From positions 124,001-188,000 of the forward strand of contig JBCCCR010000005.1 in NCBI GenBank assembly GCA_039033415.1: DNA of 64,000 nucleotides. Reading direction: 5' to 3'. This document shows, piece after piece, positions 36,501 through 45,262 of the stretch (its first letter is position 1; every line of letters begins with the position of its first letter). The notes below the pieces were generated by a model. It was not told where the DNA came from and searched no databases. It saw only the letters and a list, made by a program, of their open reading frames with translations. A program made the translations under genes and the position numbers. The DNA is from Pseudomonadota bacterium. Lineage in GTDB: Bacteria; Pseudomonadota; Gammaproteobacteria; Xanthomonadales; SZUA-38.

Positions 36501-39500
36501 GCCCAGGAAAAAGCTGCTGCCCTGGGTGCGACCCACAAAGTAAACGGTGAGATCCTTAAGCCCTTCCGTTGCCCACTGGGTAAAAGTGAACTCCAGCGCC
36601 GAGCGCGAGAGCTGCTGGTCAACGCCCGGAATACCGCTGCTGCCAGCGCTCAAGAAACGAATATCCTCGATCCCGTTGGGATCGTCCTGATAGCCCTGCT
36701 GTAGGAGCGCACGGTAGACGAACGCGGCGGCGTTCTCGATCCGCTGCTGCTCCGTCGGGTTGTCAGAAAAGCCGGCGACCACCACGGCCCGCCGGCGCGG
36801 CGGGTTGGTGATGTTGGCGGTCAAAGGCACCTCGAAACGGGTGAGATAGCCGGACGTGTCGCGCAGCAGAACCTCCACCGAGTACATGCCCTCGGCGACG
36901 AATCCATCGAAGATGCCGCTGAAGGTGCAGGTTGACGCAAAGCCGCAACCGGACAGCGGCGGGGACAGCTCAACCTCAGGCAGCCCGATTACCGGGTTGT
37001 CGCTGGCCCCGGTAGTGAGCATCGGTGGCCTGACCACTGCAAATGCGCGTGCCACGTCTTGCGGGTTGGACACCACCACGTCGAGCGCTCCAGAGAGCTG
37101 CAGGCTGGCGTTTTCGATTCCAGGTGAGTCGTTCACCGCCGCCGTGTCGCCGCCGATAAAGTAGTTCAGCTGACCCAGGTCGCCACCATTGCTGATGCCG
37201 TTGACGTCGACCTGCGGATCCTGGTCAATGGTCTGGTTACCCACCGCCGCCGAAGCCGCCTCGAACGCTTCCCCGACGCTGCCGCCGTCAAAGATCTCCG
37301 ACCAGAACTGGGCCGAGAACGACAGATAGCCCTGGGAGATAAACTTCGCATCCTGACCCGTATTGGTGGTGGTGATCACCACCCGCGCTGGGCTTGGGCT
37401 CTCGAGGTTGTCCAGGAATGACCCGGACTCGCAGGCCTCATAGATCACGGTGAGCTGACCGGGCGCGCCGCTGGTATCCAGGTTGTCTAGCCAGCTTCCA
37501 AGGGTGGTCGAATCCAGCGTCTCGGGCGCGATACCCAGGCTCGGGATGGCCAGCCCGTTAACCCGGAAACGTTCGGTGTCGCCATGATCCGCCAGGTATA
37601 CCACCGCCTCGTCGGCGCCGGCCAGGCTCATGATCGCGCTTTCGATCGCCGTAACCGTGGGAAAGCCGTCGATATCGTCAGCCACACCATCGGAGTCGAT
37701 ATCGGCGTTGTTCAGGTCATCGGCGCTCAGATAGATGATGTCTTCCTTGCGATAACCTCGGAACAGCAGCGTCCGGTAGGCAAGATTAGCGTTCACCTGA
37801 GTCGCGTCCCAGAGATTATTCCCGGCATACGGGCCACCGCCCGCGACGACGACAGCGCGCCGATCAAAGGTCGCAGTTGTTGCCTCAACCACCTGGAGCC
37901 GACCAAGGCGGGCATCGAGCACGGCAAATCGCTGGGCATCCAGCCGCCTTATGGCGCCAACCTCAGCAACACCGAGGGGACCGGTGCCCGGGCCGGCCGG
38001 CTGATCGATTTCGGTGCCCAGCAGCGAAACCCTCACAACACGCGAATCGTTAGGTCCGTTGTCGAAATCGTCTTCGGCCACCGCCAGGGTTTCGTCGGCC
38101 AGCAGCTCAAGCGCTACCGCGTTCGTGGCCAAAGAACCGGTCAGTGGGGTGGTCGCAACGACGGCACTGATCAGATCAACCTGGAACAGGAAGCGAGTGC
38201 CGCCACCGTCGACCGCCAGGCCCAGCAGCTGCGGCTGTCCCATTACGTTCCCCACGGAGAGATCCAGCACGCTGCTCGTACCCGGCACCACCACCAGGGG
38301 TGTCGGTACACCGGCCGCCGGCATCCGGTACAGCAGGCCGGCCGGGCAATCGAAGATCAGATCTCCGTTTGCCTCAGCTACCAGGTGGGACGGGCTGCAC
38401 GGCAGCGGAGCGTCGTTTAGCAGCGCCGCGCTGGGCGTGCCCGGCGCGTACTCCAGCAGGCGGTCGTCTTCGATAATAAAGAAGTTGCCGCCTGTCGGGT
38501 CAGCCGCCACATCGGCGGGGATGGCCGGCATACCCTGTCGATTGAGGTTCTGAACGGACAGCAGCTGGCCGCTGACGTCGTCGAAAAACTGCACCCGGGC
38601 ATTGTTGGTGTCGGCAACAATCAGGTCTCCCGCCGCAGTCACGTCCAGGCCCAGGGGCCGGTCGAAGCGGCCGGGCGTAGTGCCGGAAAACCCGACCTCT
38701 TCGACTAGCTGCCCAAACAGCGTATAGCGGGCAAAGCGCCCGGGAACGCCGATCAACAGGTTGCCGAAGCGATCAAAGATCAGCCCGTTGCTCTCGAGCA
38801 GGCCCGCAAGATCCACGCCGGTGATCTGTGTACCGACCTCACTGAACACCGCGAGGTTGACCCGGTTGGTGTCGTTGGTCAGCAGTGCTACCCGCCCTTC
38901 GCCGGCACTGACGCCAAACTTGAGGTTGTAGCTGTCGCCGCTGCTCACCGTGCCAGGGAAGGAGCCGAGAAAGGTCCCCATGGCGGTGTATCGATCGATG
39001 GTCAGGCTCGCGCCGGCGGTCAGGGTGTAGATCACGCCGTCTGCGCCGGCGGCGATATCCAGCAGCGAGCTGCCCACGGGCTCGGGAATTTCCAGCCGTT
39101 GATAGGTGAGGTCCAGGCCGAGCCGGTGCACGCCCCGATCACCGGAGCCGGCAATCAGCAGCAGGGTCCCGTCGGGGGCAAACTCAAGATCGCGGATAGC
39201 CGACAGGCTGACGCCTGCGGGCAGCCCGGCACAGCCTCCGCTGCCGGCGGCGTTGAGGCAGCCCAGCTCCTGACCGTCGCTGGTATAGCGGGTGAGCGTG
39301 AAGGGCCCGCCGCCGATGGTGACCGAGTAGACGTTGCGCTCGCCATCGACCGCCAGCCGCGCACCCACGCCGGCGCCAGCACCGGTGTCTTCAAACGAAC
39401 CGACCAGCTGAGCGCTGGGGCTCAGCTTGAAAATACGCCCGAGATCGCGATCGCGCACGTAGACAAACCCGAGATTGTCCACCACAAAGCTGTCGGGATT

Positions 39501-42500
39501 GCGGAACGGAATCGGATACGGCGTGTTGGGCCAAAACTTGTTTAGCGTATAGGCGCTGGCCTGGAAGACCGACAGCATGACCGTGGCGGTATCTGAACGA
39601 ACCTGCCCGGTGGCGTCCTCGGTTCGCGTCAGCCCGTAGCTGAAGCTGTCCATGCCCACAAAGCCCGACGGGGGGGTGTAGAGGAAGGTGCCGTCACCGT
39701 TGTACTGCACGGTCCCGCCCTGAGCGCTGACGGTGTCGGTCAGCCCCGGGTCGACATCGCTCAGGGGTGCCGGCGTGCTGCCCCCAGATTCGTCGTTCGC
39801 CAGCACGTTCGGCGTCGTGAAGCCGCTGTCACCCAGCACGTCGAATACGCCGTCGTCCCGAGCGTCGGGCACCGCCCGCACCAGCACCGAGACGGTCGCT
39901 GAACTGGTGTCACCGTTTTCATCGGCAATCCGGTAGACAAACGAGTCAGGCTCGAAAAACGAGGCGCTGAAAAAATCTGCGTTGGGTCGGTAGGTGATCT
40001 CCCCCGTTTCGGGGTCGACCTCGGTGGTGCCGTTTTCGGGCGGGTCGATCACCTGCACAGTGCTCAGATCCAGGGGGCTGGCGCAGGCGCTGGCACCGCG
40101 CAGATCATAAACAACGGCCGCGTCCTCATCGACGAAGTCGAAGTCATCCTGCGTTTGCGGTGACCCGTCCAGCGTCAGCAGAAACAGCTGGCTATCGCTG
40201 AGCTCCACGCCGCCGTTGGCGGTGCCGCCGCTGTCGCGAAGCTGCACGGTAACCTGCATCAGACCCGCAGCCTGGCCCACGTAGCTCAAGGTGCCGGTGA
40301 GCGGATCGATGGCCGGCAACTCGGAAAACAGATCACCGGCAACCGCGCCCGCCGGCTGACTGACCACAATCGAGAGTTCGGTGGTGAGCGTCTGGTCGGA
40401 TTCGTTGGGCGGGCCGGCGCTGATCTGCGGCATAAAGCCCGGCACCAGCGTTTGGGGTTCGCAGGCCGCTCCGGCTTCGAACGGTGGCAAGTTGCCGAAG
40501 CTCGGCTGATCGTTGACCGGGGTGATGGTGAGGTCGACGGTAGCCACTCCGACGTCTCCATTATCGTCCGTGACCTGGTATTGGAAGCTGTCCGGGCCGA
40601 AGTAGTTGTCGTTTGAGTCGTACGTGAAGTCACCGTTGTCCTGCAGCAAGAGCGTGCCGTTGGTGACGTCGGTGACGAGCGTGATGCCGTTCGCTTGCCC
40701 GGCAGCGTCGTCGCCACGGTCGTCGACACCGTTGCCGTTATCCACATCTACGTTGCCGGTAAACGCCACGCCGTCTTCCAGCGCCAGTGCAGGCGCGATC
40801 GGCAATACGTCGTTGGTGGGATCGGGTACCGGGTCGATCGTGATGTCGACTCGAACCGGGGCACTGACATCGGGCGTCGCGCCGACATCGGTGATGGTGT
40901 ATTCGAAAAAGACCGGGGTCACATCATTTAGGGCCGGGTCATAGCTGAAGGTGCCGGAATCCGGGTCGAGCTGCAGCACGCCAAGCGCCGGTGCGGTGGC
41001 TACCTGGAAGCTGCCGGCGCCGACGCCGTCACCCAGATCGTCAACGCCACCGCCGTTGTCGGCGGTCACGTCACCCGTCAGTCTGGTGTCCTCGTCGACG
41101 ATAAAGGCATCAGCCCGGCCGTCCGGAACCGGGTCGATATCGATGTTTACGGTGGCGCCAGGACCGGTGTCGCCGTTGGTATCAGTGACGGTGTAGCTGA
41201 AGCTGTCGGCGCCGTCGAAATCGGCGTTGGGGCTGTAGTTGAAGGACCCGTCGGGGTTCAGCGCCAGCGAGCCATTGGCAACATCCACCGTCAGGTTTAT
41301 CGTGGCCAGCCCCGTGCCCAGATCGTCGACGCCGGCGCCGTTATCGGCGGTGACGTCACCGGACAGGCTGGCGTCTTCGTCAACGACAAAGGCGTCATCA
41401 ACCGGATCCGGGACCGCGTCGATGTTGAACGTGACAGTAGCCGCCGGACCTACGTCGCCGTTAGCGTCCGTAACGAGATAGGTGAATCCGTCGGTGCCGT
41501 CAAAGTTCTCAGGGTAGGTGTAGGTAAAGCTGCCGTCGGATGCGAGCGCCAGCGAACCGGTGGTGACGTCGTTCTGAACGCTGATACTTCCGAGGCCGTC
41601 TCCCAGATCGTCAGCACCGGCGCCGTTGTCTGCCGTGACGGTGCCGCTGAACGTCAGCGCGTCTTCTTTTGGAGCAAAAGTATCGTCGACGGGGTCAGGA
41701 ATCGGGTCCACGTTGATGACCACCGTCGTCAGCGACCCGGTGTCCCCGTTGGCGTCGGTTGCGGTGTACGTGAAGCTGTCGACGCCGTCGAAATCTGCTG
41801 GATACAAATAGCTGAAGGTGCCGTCGCTGTTCAGCAGGAGCGTTCCGCTGCTCACGTCGGTCACCAGGTTGATGCTGCCCAGCCCGTCGCCCAGGTCATC
41901 AGCGCCGCTGCCGTTATCGACGACAACGTTCCCAAGCAGCGGTGAGGCATCTTCTTTGGGTTCGAACAGATCGTCCTCGGTGTCGGGAATCGGATCGACA
42001 TTAATCGTGACAGTGGCAGGCGGCCCGGTATCGCCGTTGGCGTCGGTCACGCTGTAGACGAAGGTATCGGTACCGTCAAAGTCCGCGGGATAGGTAAAAG
42101 TAAAGTCGCCGTTGGCGGACAGCGCCAGCGTGCCTGTGCTGACATCGCTGACCAGATCCACCGTTCCCAGGCCGCTACCCAGATCGTCGATGCCGCCGCC
42201 GTTGTCCACGGTCACGTTGCCCGTCAGGGGAGAAGCGTCCTCCTTGGGCGAAAAGCTGTCGGCTGTTGGGTCCGGCGCTGGATCGATCGCGATGGTGACG
42301 CTTGCCGGCGGGCCGGTGTCTCCGTCCGTATCGGTAATGGTGTAGGTAAAGCTGTCGCTGCCGTTGAAGTTGGCGTCCGGGGAATAGCTGAAGGCACCGC
42401 TGGCGTTGAGGTTGAGCGTTCCATTACTGACGTCGCTGCCCAGGTTGACCGTTCCCAGGCCGTCCCCAAGATCATCAGTGCCATTGCCGTTGTCCGCCAG

Positions 42501-44090
42501 CACGTTGCCGTTGAGCGTACCGTCTTCAACTATAGCAAAGCCGTCGTCAACCGGGTCGGGGATCGAGTTGATATTGATCGATACCGTTGCGCTGGTGCTC
42601 ACGTCACCACTGGCGTCGGTTACCGAGTAGGTGAAGCTGTCGCTGCCGTCAAAATCCGTGGCATAGGTGTAGGTGAAACTTCCATCGCTGTTCAGTACCA
42701 GCGCGCCGCTGCTGACGTCAACCACCAGGTTGACGGTGCCCAGACCGTCGCCCAGATCGTCAGCACCATTTCCGTTGTCTGCGGTCACGTTGCCCGTCAG
42801 CGGTGATGAACCTTCATCGGGGGTAAAGCTGTCAGGCTGCAGGTCCGGGATAGGGTTGACGTTGATCGAGACTGTCGCGGTTGGCCCAGTATCGCCGTTG
42901 CTGTCCGTCACGCTGTAGATAAAGCTGTCGCTGCCGTCAAAATCCGTGGCATAGGTATAGGTGAAGTCGCCGTTGGCGGACAGGCTCAGACTGCCGTTGC
43001 TGACGTCGGTGACCAGGTTTACCGAGCCCAGCCCGCTGCCGAGGTCGTCCGCGCCGCTGCCATTGTCCACCGTCACGTTGCCCGTCAAAGGCGATCCGTC
43101 TTCGTCGGGGGTAAACGTATCGTTCACGGGGTCTGGCACCGGATCCACGATCACGGTTACCAGCGCCGTATCGCTGTCCCCGTTGGTGTCGGTCACCCGG
43201 TAGGCAAAGGTGTCGGTTCCGCTAAAGTCAGCAGGCGGCGTATAGTCGAAGATGCCGCTGGTCTGAAGATTAACGGTGCCAAGAGGCGTCGGCGAAGGCT
43301 CCTGGGTAACCGCGGACAGCCCATCGCCCAGGTCATCAGCGCCGCTGCCGTTGTCGCTCAATACATTATTGATTTCACCGGTAGAGTCCTCCGGTACGGT
43401 GACGTTGTCGGCGCGCGCGTCCGGCACCGCGTCGATATCGATCGTGACCGTCGCGGTATTTCCGAGATCACCGTCTGCGTCGAGAACCTGGTAGGTAAAC
43501 GAGTCGCTGCCGTCGAAGTCTGCCGGGTAGGTGTAGGTGAAGCTGCCGTCGCTGTTGAGGAGCAGCGTCCCCGTGGATACGTCGGTGACAAGATTCACCG
43601 AGCCCAGGCCGTCTCCCAGGTCGTCCGCGCCGCTGCCGTTGTCCGCGGTGACGTTCCCGGCCAGGGGAGAGGCATCCTCCTTGGGTGTGAACAAATCATC
43701 GAACGAATCCGGTACGCGGTCGATGACAATCGTGACCGTAGCCGGTGCGCTGGTGTTCGGCGTCGAATCCGTGATGGTGTAGGTAAAGCTGTCGGACCCG
43801 TCAAAGTCGGCCGGATAGGTGTAGGTAAAGGTGCCGTCGGAATTGAGACTTAGGGTACCGCTGCTGACGTCGGTGACCAGGTCGAACGTGCTGGGCGTTA
43901 CGCCCGGATCGTCAGGGCCGTTACCGTTATCAGCAGCCACGTCGCCAGCCAGCGGCGAATTGTCCTCGGGCGCAACGAAGTCGTCGTCAACGGCAATCGG
44001 CTGAGCATGCGCAACCGCGCCGGCCAGCAGCAGCAGCGCAATGGCAGCGGAACGCAATCGTCCACGGAACGTTATAAACCTACCGATCAC
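33549..44090 (-). CDS. Giant exported multidomain protein: cadherin-like repeats, NHL-like propeller, legumain-like peptidase pair, FN3, FE-tail
   Basis: About 3,513 residues from GTG 44090, which has AAGGAG 10 bases upstream. The frame is open 69 codons further, but the signal peptide (SAAIALLLLAGAVAHAQ) begins near the GTG. The order is: 12 cadherin/Big-like repeats of ~97 residues (~31-1193); three divergent Ig-like domains (to ~1508); an NHL-like propeller (~1509-2075); a C13/legumain-like domain (~2076-2313) with His2169 in YLADHGD and Cys2220 in IYEACESGSF; a second copy (~2430-2668) lacking both residues; a PPC-like domain (~2780-2900); a carboxypeptidase-regulatory-like domain (~2913-2990); three FN3 domains (~2993-3290); and a GATase-like domain (~3290-3490). 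It ends RVFENGFE plus 14 residues. It is probably a cell-surface or secreted adhesin/peptidase, with function unproven. The downstream gene is ATGA-coupled. Confidence 0.85.
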   Translation of the reverse strand: MIGRFITFRGRLRSAAIALLLLAGAVAHAQPIAVDDDFVAPEDNSPLAGDVAADNGNGPDDPGVTPSTFDLVTDVSSGTLSLNSDGTFTYTYPADFDGSDSFTYTITDSTPNTSAPATVTIVIDRVPDSFDDLFTPKEDASPLAGNVTADNGSGADDLGDGLGSVNLVTDVSTGTLLLNSDGSFTYTYPADFDGSDSFTYQVLDADGDLGNTATVTIDIDAVPDARADNVTVPEDSTGEINNVLSDNGSGADDLGDGLSAVTQEPSPTPLGTVNLQTSGIFDYTPPADFSGTDTFAYRVTDTNGDSDTALVTVIVDPVPDPVNDTFTPDEDGSPLTGNVTVDNGSGADDLGSGLGSVNLVTDVSNGSLSLSANGDFTYTYATDFDGSDSFIYSVTDSNGDTGPTATVSINVNPIPDLQPDSFTPDEGSSPLTGNVTADNGNGADDLGDGLGTVNLVVDVSSGALVLNSDGSFTYTYATDFDGSDSFTYSVTDASGDVSTSATVSININSIPDPVDDGFAIVEDGTLNGNVLADNGNGTDDLGDGLGTVNLGSDVSNGTLNLNASGAFSYSPDANFNGSDSFTYTITDTDGDTGPPASVTIAIDPAPDPTADSFSPKEDASPLTGNVTVDNGGGIDDLGSGLGTVDLVSDVSTGTLALSANGDFTFTYPADFDGTDTFVYSVTDANGDTGPPATVTINVDPIPDTEDDLFEPKEDASPLLGNVVVDNGSGADDLGDGLGSINLVTDVSSGTLLLNSDGTFSYLYPADFDGVDSFTYTATDANGDTGSLTTVVINVDPIPDPVDDTFAPKEDALTFSGTVTADNGAGADDLGDGLGSISVQNDVTTGSLALASDGSFTYTYPENFDGTDGFTYLVTDANGDVGPAATVTFNIDAVPDPVDDAFVVDEDASLSGDVTADNGAGVDDLGTGLATINLTVDVANGSLALNPDGSFNYSPNADFDGADSFSYTVTDTNGDTGPGATVNIDIDPVPDGRADAFIVDEDTRLTGDVTADNGGGVDDLGDGVGAGSFQVATAPALGVLQLDPDSGTFSYDPALNDVTPVFFEYTITDVGATPDVSAPVRVDITIDPVPDPTNDVLPIAPALALEDGVAFTGNVDVDNGNGVDDRGDDAAGQANGITLVTDVTNGTLLLQDNGDFTYDSNDNYFGPDSFQYQVTDDNGDVGVATVDLTITPVNDQPSFGNLPPFEAGAACEPQTLVPGFMPQISAGPPNESDQTLTTELSIVVSQPAGAVAGDLFSELPAIDPLTGTLSYVGQAAGLMQVTVQLRDSGGTANGGVELSDSQLFLLTLDGSPQTQDDFDFVDEDAAVVYDLRGASACASPLDLSTVQVIDPPENGTTEVDPETGEITYRPNADFFSASFFEPDSFVYRIADENGDTSSATVSVLVRAVPDARDDGVFDVLGDSGFTTPNVLANDESGGSTPAPLSDVDPGLTDTVSAQGGTVQYNGDGTFLYTPPSGFVGMDSFSYGLTRTEDATGQVRSDTATVMLSVFQASAYTLNKFWPNTPYPIPFRNPDSFVVDNLGFVYVRDRDLGRIFKLSPSAQLVGSFEDTGAGAGVGARLAVDGERNVYSVTIGGGPFTLTRYTSDGQELGCLNAAGSGGCAGLPAGVSLSAIRDLEFAPDGTLLLIAGSGDRGVHRLGLDLTYQRLEIPEPVGSSLLDIAAGADGVIYTLTAGASLTIDRYTAMGTFLGSFPGTVSSGDSYNLKFGVSAGEGRVALLTNDTNRVNLAVFSEVGTQITGVDLAGLLESNGLIFDRFGNLLIGVPGRFARYTLFGQLVEEVGFSGTTPGRFDRPLGLDVTAAGDLIVADTNNARVQFFDDVSGQLLSVQNLNRQGMPAIPADVAADPTGGNFFIIEDDRLLEYAPGTPSAALLNDAPLPCSPSHLVAEANGDLIFDCPAGLLYRMPAAGVPTPLVVVPGTSSVLDLSVGNVMGQPQLLGLAVDGGGTRFLFQVDLISAVVATTPLTGSLATNAVALELLADETLAVAEDDFDNGPNDSRVVRVSLLGTEIDQPAGPGTGPLGVAEVGAIRRLDAQRFAVLDARLGRLQVVEATTATFDRRAVVVAGGGPYAGNNLWDATQVNANLAYRTLLFRGYRKEDIIYLSADDLNNADIDSDGVADDIDGFPTVTAIESAIMSLAGADEAVVYLADHGDTERFRVNGLAIPSLGIAPETLDSTTLGSWLDNLDTSGAPGQLTVIYEACESGSFLDNLESPSPARVVITTTNTGQDAKFISQGYLSFSAQFWSEIFDGGSVGEAFEAASAAVGNQTIDQDPQVDVNGISNGGDLGQLNYFIGGDTAAVNDSPGIENASLQLSGALDVVVSNPQDVARAFAVVRPPMLTTGASDNPVIGLPEVELSPPLSGCGFASTCTFSGIFDGFVAEGMYSVEVLLRDTSGYLTRFEVPLTANITNPPRRRAVVVAGFSDNPTEQQRIENAAAFVYRALLQQGYQDDPNGIEDIRFLSAGSSGIPGVDQQLSRSALEFTFTQWATEGLKDLTVYFVGRTQGSSFFLGAGDLLTARDMDAWFDDLQEGLEPVLTGTLLAMFEGNTAGQLLPDLAGIPGRPRIILSSTGLAENAMLFADTDPLFTRHYWTGVANGASAGESFDIAARAVAALSTTQMPMLDDGGGVAGENDGRANGPMDGLVARAYNIGPGVRQAGNAPLIGGVSDDIELDGTDTTVLRATDVSSTQQSPVMNVFAAISPPSPFAPQQFVDLQPVGGSVYEASFDGFDLGGRYQVALFAVDDDENISVQQELSVVRLDAPDGYEVDDTAAQASVLFIDADQAQFHSLHVPADEDWVRFFGRADATYEFSVVNQDASDQLQLRLELRSDQDTVLFTSQGLAGGDVGLSVGPGLVNTLPEDEEYFLRVTALSGGGAGAFYTLRAFQPLGDNVGVLEGRVVDGSSGAPIPGAVITSGGLTVFSNQVGEFILANSPNSYSLDILANTFQPLTDTYALAARETTTRVFGLVSATAGSPALQLRAPIDVTTASATLLADVDPQGDLTDVIFRLRPVGGEFGPELSASSVSTPLLVGRQVDGLDCSSSFEFEASASNSSGSVTDGPLVFDTLECVDPPVLSNIGFDNVSDQSARIQIDVDSSETAQVVYRLRPAGQEFGDFLSAGNVAGTGVQVTVDLDNLICETVFDFQFRATNTGGETLSTVASLTTESCVAGIPEVTTGSADQITETSARLNALVDGNGGVVDVQFDFGLTTAYGNVVLLVGVNAAGGQVPVSANISGLVCGTEYRFRVRATNAQGQRVGFDRSFETTVCPRDVNLLLVDDDNNAPDVAQTLTNDLAALGVTAQVLVTNGDADEPAADDLQGFDVVLWATGQASDVFTGPASAAETAIQSFLDAGGCFAISSEGWLNARGQGSDTPTPLMRSLGVASALSDVNPVSLTGQAPAFEGLGPYDLSAPQADVLEPQSDANVIFDGNGGGAAVLRRSESGDGVYFGFDLAALASPADRQDVLERVLDFCESRVFENGFEEIQDSTAEQQP
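40510..44000 (-). repeat. Twelve tandem ~290-bp coding repeats (cadherin/Big-like domains)
   Basis: Within the giant gene, units of about 94-100 codons recur. Each has an ED-[AG]SPL..NVT.DNG.G.DDLG core, then TFTYTYPADFDGSDSF and a closing I-D-x-[IV]-PD segment. The DADGD/DTNGD loops are typical calcium-site acidic turns. Unit similarity is high enough in places (e.g. units 2, 4, 5, 7 and 8) for recombination between copies. The most divergent units are 1, 3, 11 and 12. Confidence 0.85.
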
Positions 44091-44411
44091 AGCATGGCGA
44101 CTCCTTGTAACCGTGCCCGCGCCGGGCTTGCTGTACGGTCGAGACAGCGCCACGCTTAGACCCATCCTGAGTCTCAACCGGCGATGCTCCCACACCCCTA
44201 GAGCCTTGAAATCATACGTGATGGGTGGAAAGCGGTCTAATCCCGGGATGCTTTCCGCTTCCGGTGTGGCTGGGTGAGATGGCCTCCACAGCAGCACTCG
44301 GAATTCCTTTCATGGCAATTTGCCCTTGACCAGCACGGGAATCGAGACGGAAAACTCTCACGATTCGTCTATACCTGGAAGAAACCCCGGTCTTGAGAAG
44401 GCGATTGTGGA

Positions 44412-45236
44412 ATGAAGGCATTTGGACACGCGCTGCTGCTTTTCTTGGCGCTGTTGTGGGCTTCGAAGGGCAGTGCACAGCCCAACGACGTGATTTTCAT
44501 CGGCGACTTCGAGCCCCGAGACTTCGTGTACCAGCCCAATGAGCCCCTGGACGTCCTGTTTTTCTGCGAGCTGTTCTACACCGATGACAGCACGCTTTCG
44601 CAGAATCGCTACTACTTCGATTTCGCGTTTGACGGCGCGGTTCAGGGCGGTTTCCAAGTCGATACGGGGGATTTTGTGACGGTCAATGGCAACTACACCA
44701 TCACCAACGGCCAGATCACCTTTGACGCAACCAATGGCTTTGGCGCCGATTTTGCGATGACCACCAACACAATCACTCCCAGGCTGGGCATTCCCGGCTT
44801 CTTCGGGGCGACCGGCAACGGGCTAGGACGGCCTGCGCAGCTTGCGTGTATCGCCATCGGGCATGGCTACGATACGGCGACCGAAGTGTACGAACGCTAC
44901 GAGTGTCAGGACCAGCTGACCGCTGCCGGCACCTACAGCAACGTGATCGAGCTCAACGCGTTTGATTCAACAATCAATCTGTTTGTACCGGGCGCCGCGT
45001 TTCGGCAGCGCGACTTTTTTGCCTCGGGCACCACAACGGGCGACCCAACGCTGATCGAGCGCAACGACTTTGGCATCTACCGACGCGACGGGAACCGCGT
45101 GTTTCTGGATTTCACGCTGGGCCCGCTGCCGCTAAGCTTCAGCGATTGGAACACCGCCACAGCGGACGCCGTGAACAACTCGCTGGCGATCGGCGAGTTT
45201 GATCCACCGCTGCCACCCTGTCAGCGGGTGGACTAG
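44412..45236 (+). CDS. Exported protein of unknown function with an N-terminal FE-like motif
   Basis: The 274-residue product has a signal peptide (HALLLFLALLWASKGSAQ). The mature chain opens with DVIFIGDFEPRD, which matches the tail pattern seen at the C-termini of neighbouring exported proteins but is placed at the other end. Five cysteines lie in the mature chain (FFCELF, ACIAIG, YECQDQ, PPCQRV among them), allowing disulfides. The gene is divergent from the giant gene, 321 bases from its start, so they may share a regulatory region. No family is recognised, and no catalytic motif is seen. Confidence 0.6.
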   Translation: MKAFGHALLLFLALLWASKGSAQPNDVIFIGDFEPRDFVYQPNEPLDVLFFCELFYTDDSTLSQNRYYFDFAFDGAVQGGFQVDTGDFVTVNGNYTITNGQITFDATNGFGADFAMTTNTITPRLGIPGFFGATGNGLGRPAQLACIAIGHGYDTATEVYERYECQDQLTAAGTYSNVIELNAFDSTINLFVPGAAFRQRDFFASGTTTGDPTLIERNDFGIYRRDGNRVFLDFTLGPLPLSFSDWNTATADAVNNSLAIGEFDPPLPPCQRVD

Positions 45237-45262
45237 CGTCGCCGCCGAAGGGGAAGTCGCTG

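Noticed and set aside
40606-43782. Series of Ser/Pro-rich plus-strand open frames opposite the giant gene
   Set aside because: They recur with the repeat period and are antisense shadows of the domains.
40510-44000. Possible CRISPR or non-coding tandem repeat
   Set aside because: The repeats are long, in frame, and encode recognisable cadherin-like domains.
44091-44297. Sixty-nine extra N-terminal codons of the giant protein
   Set aside because: They precede a clear signal peptide, and the GTG at 44090 has its own ribosome site; kept only as an alternative.
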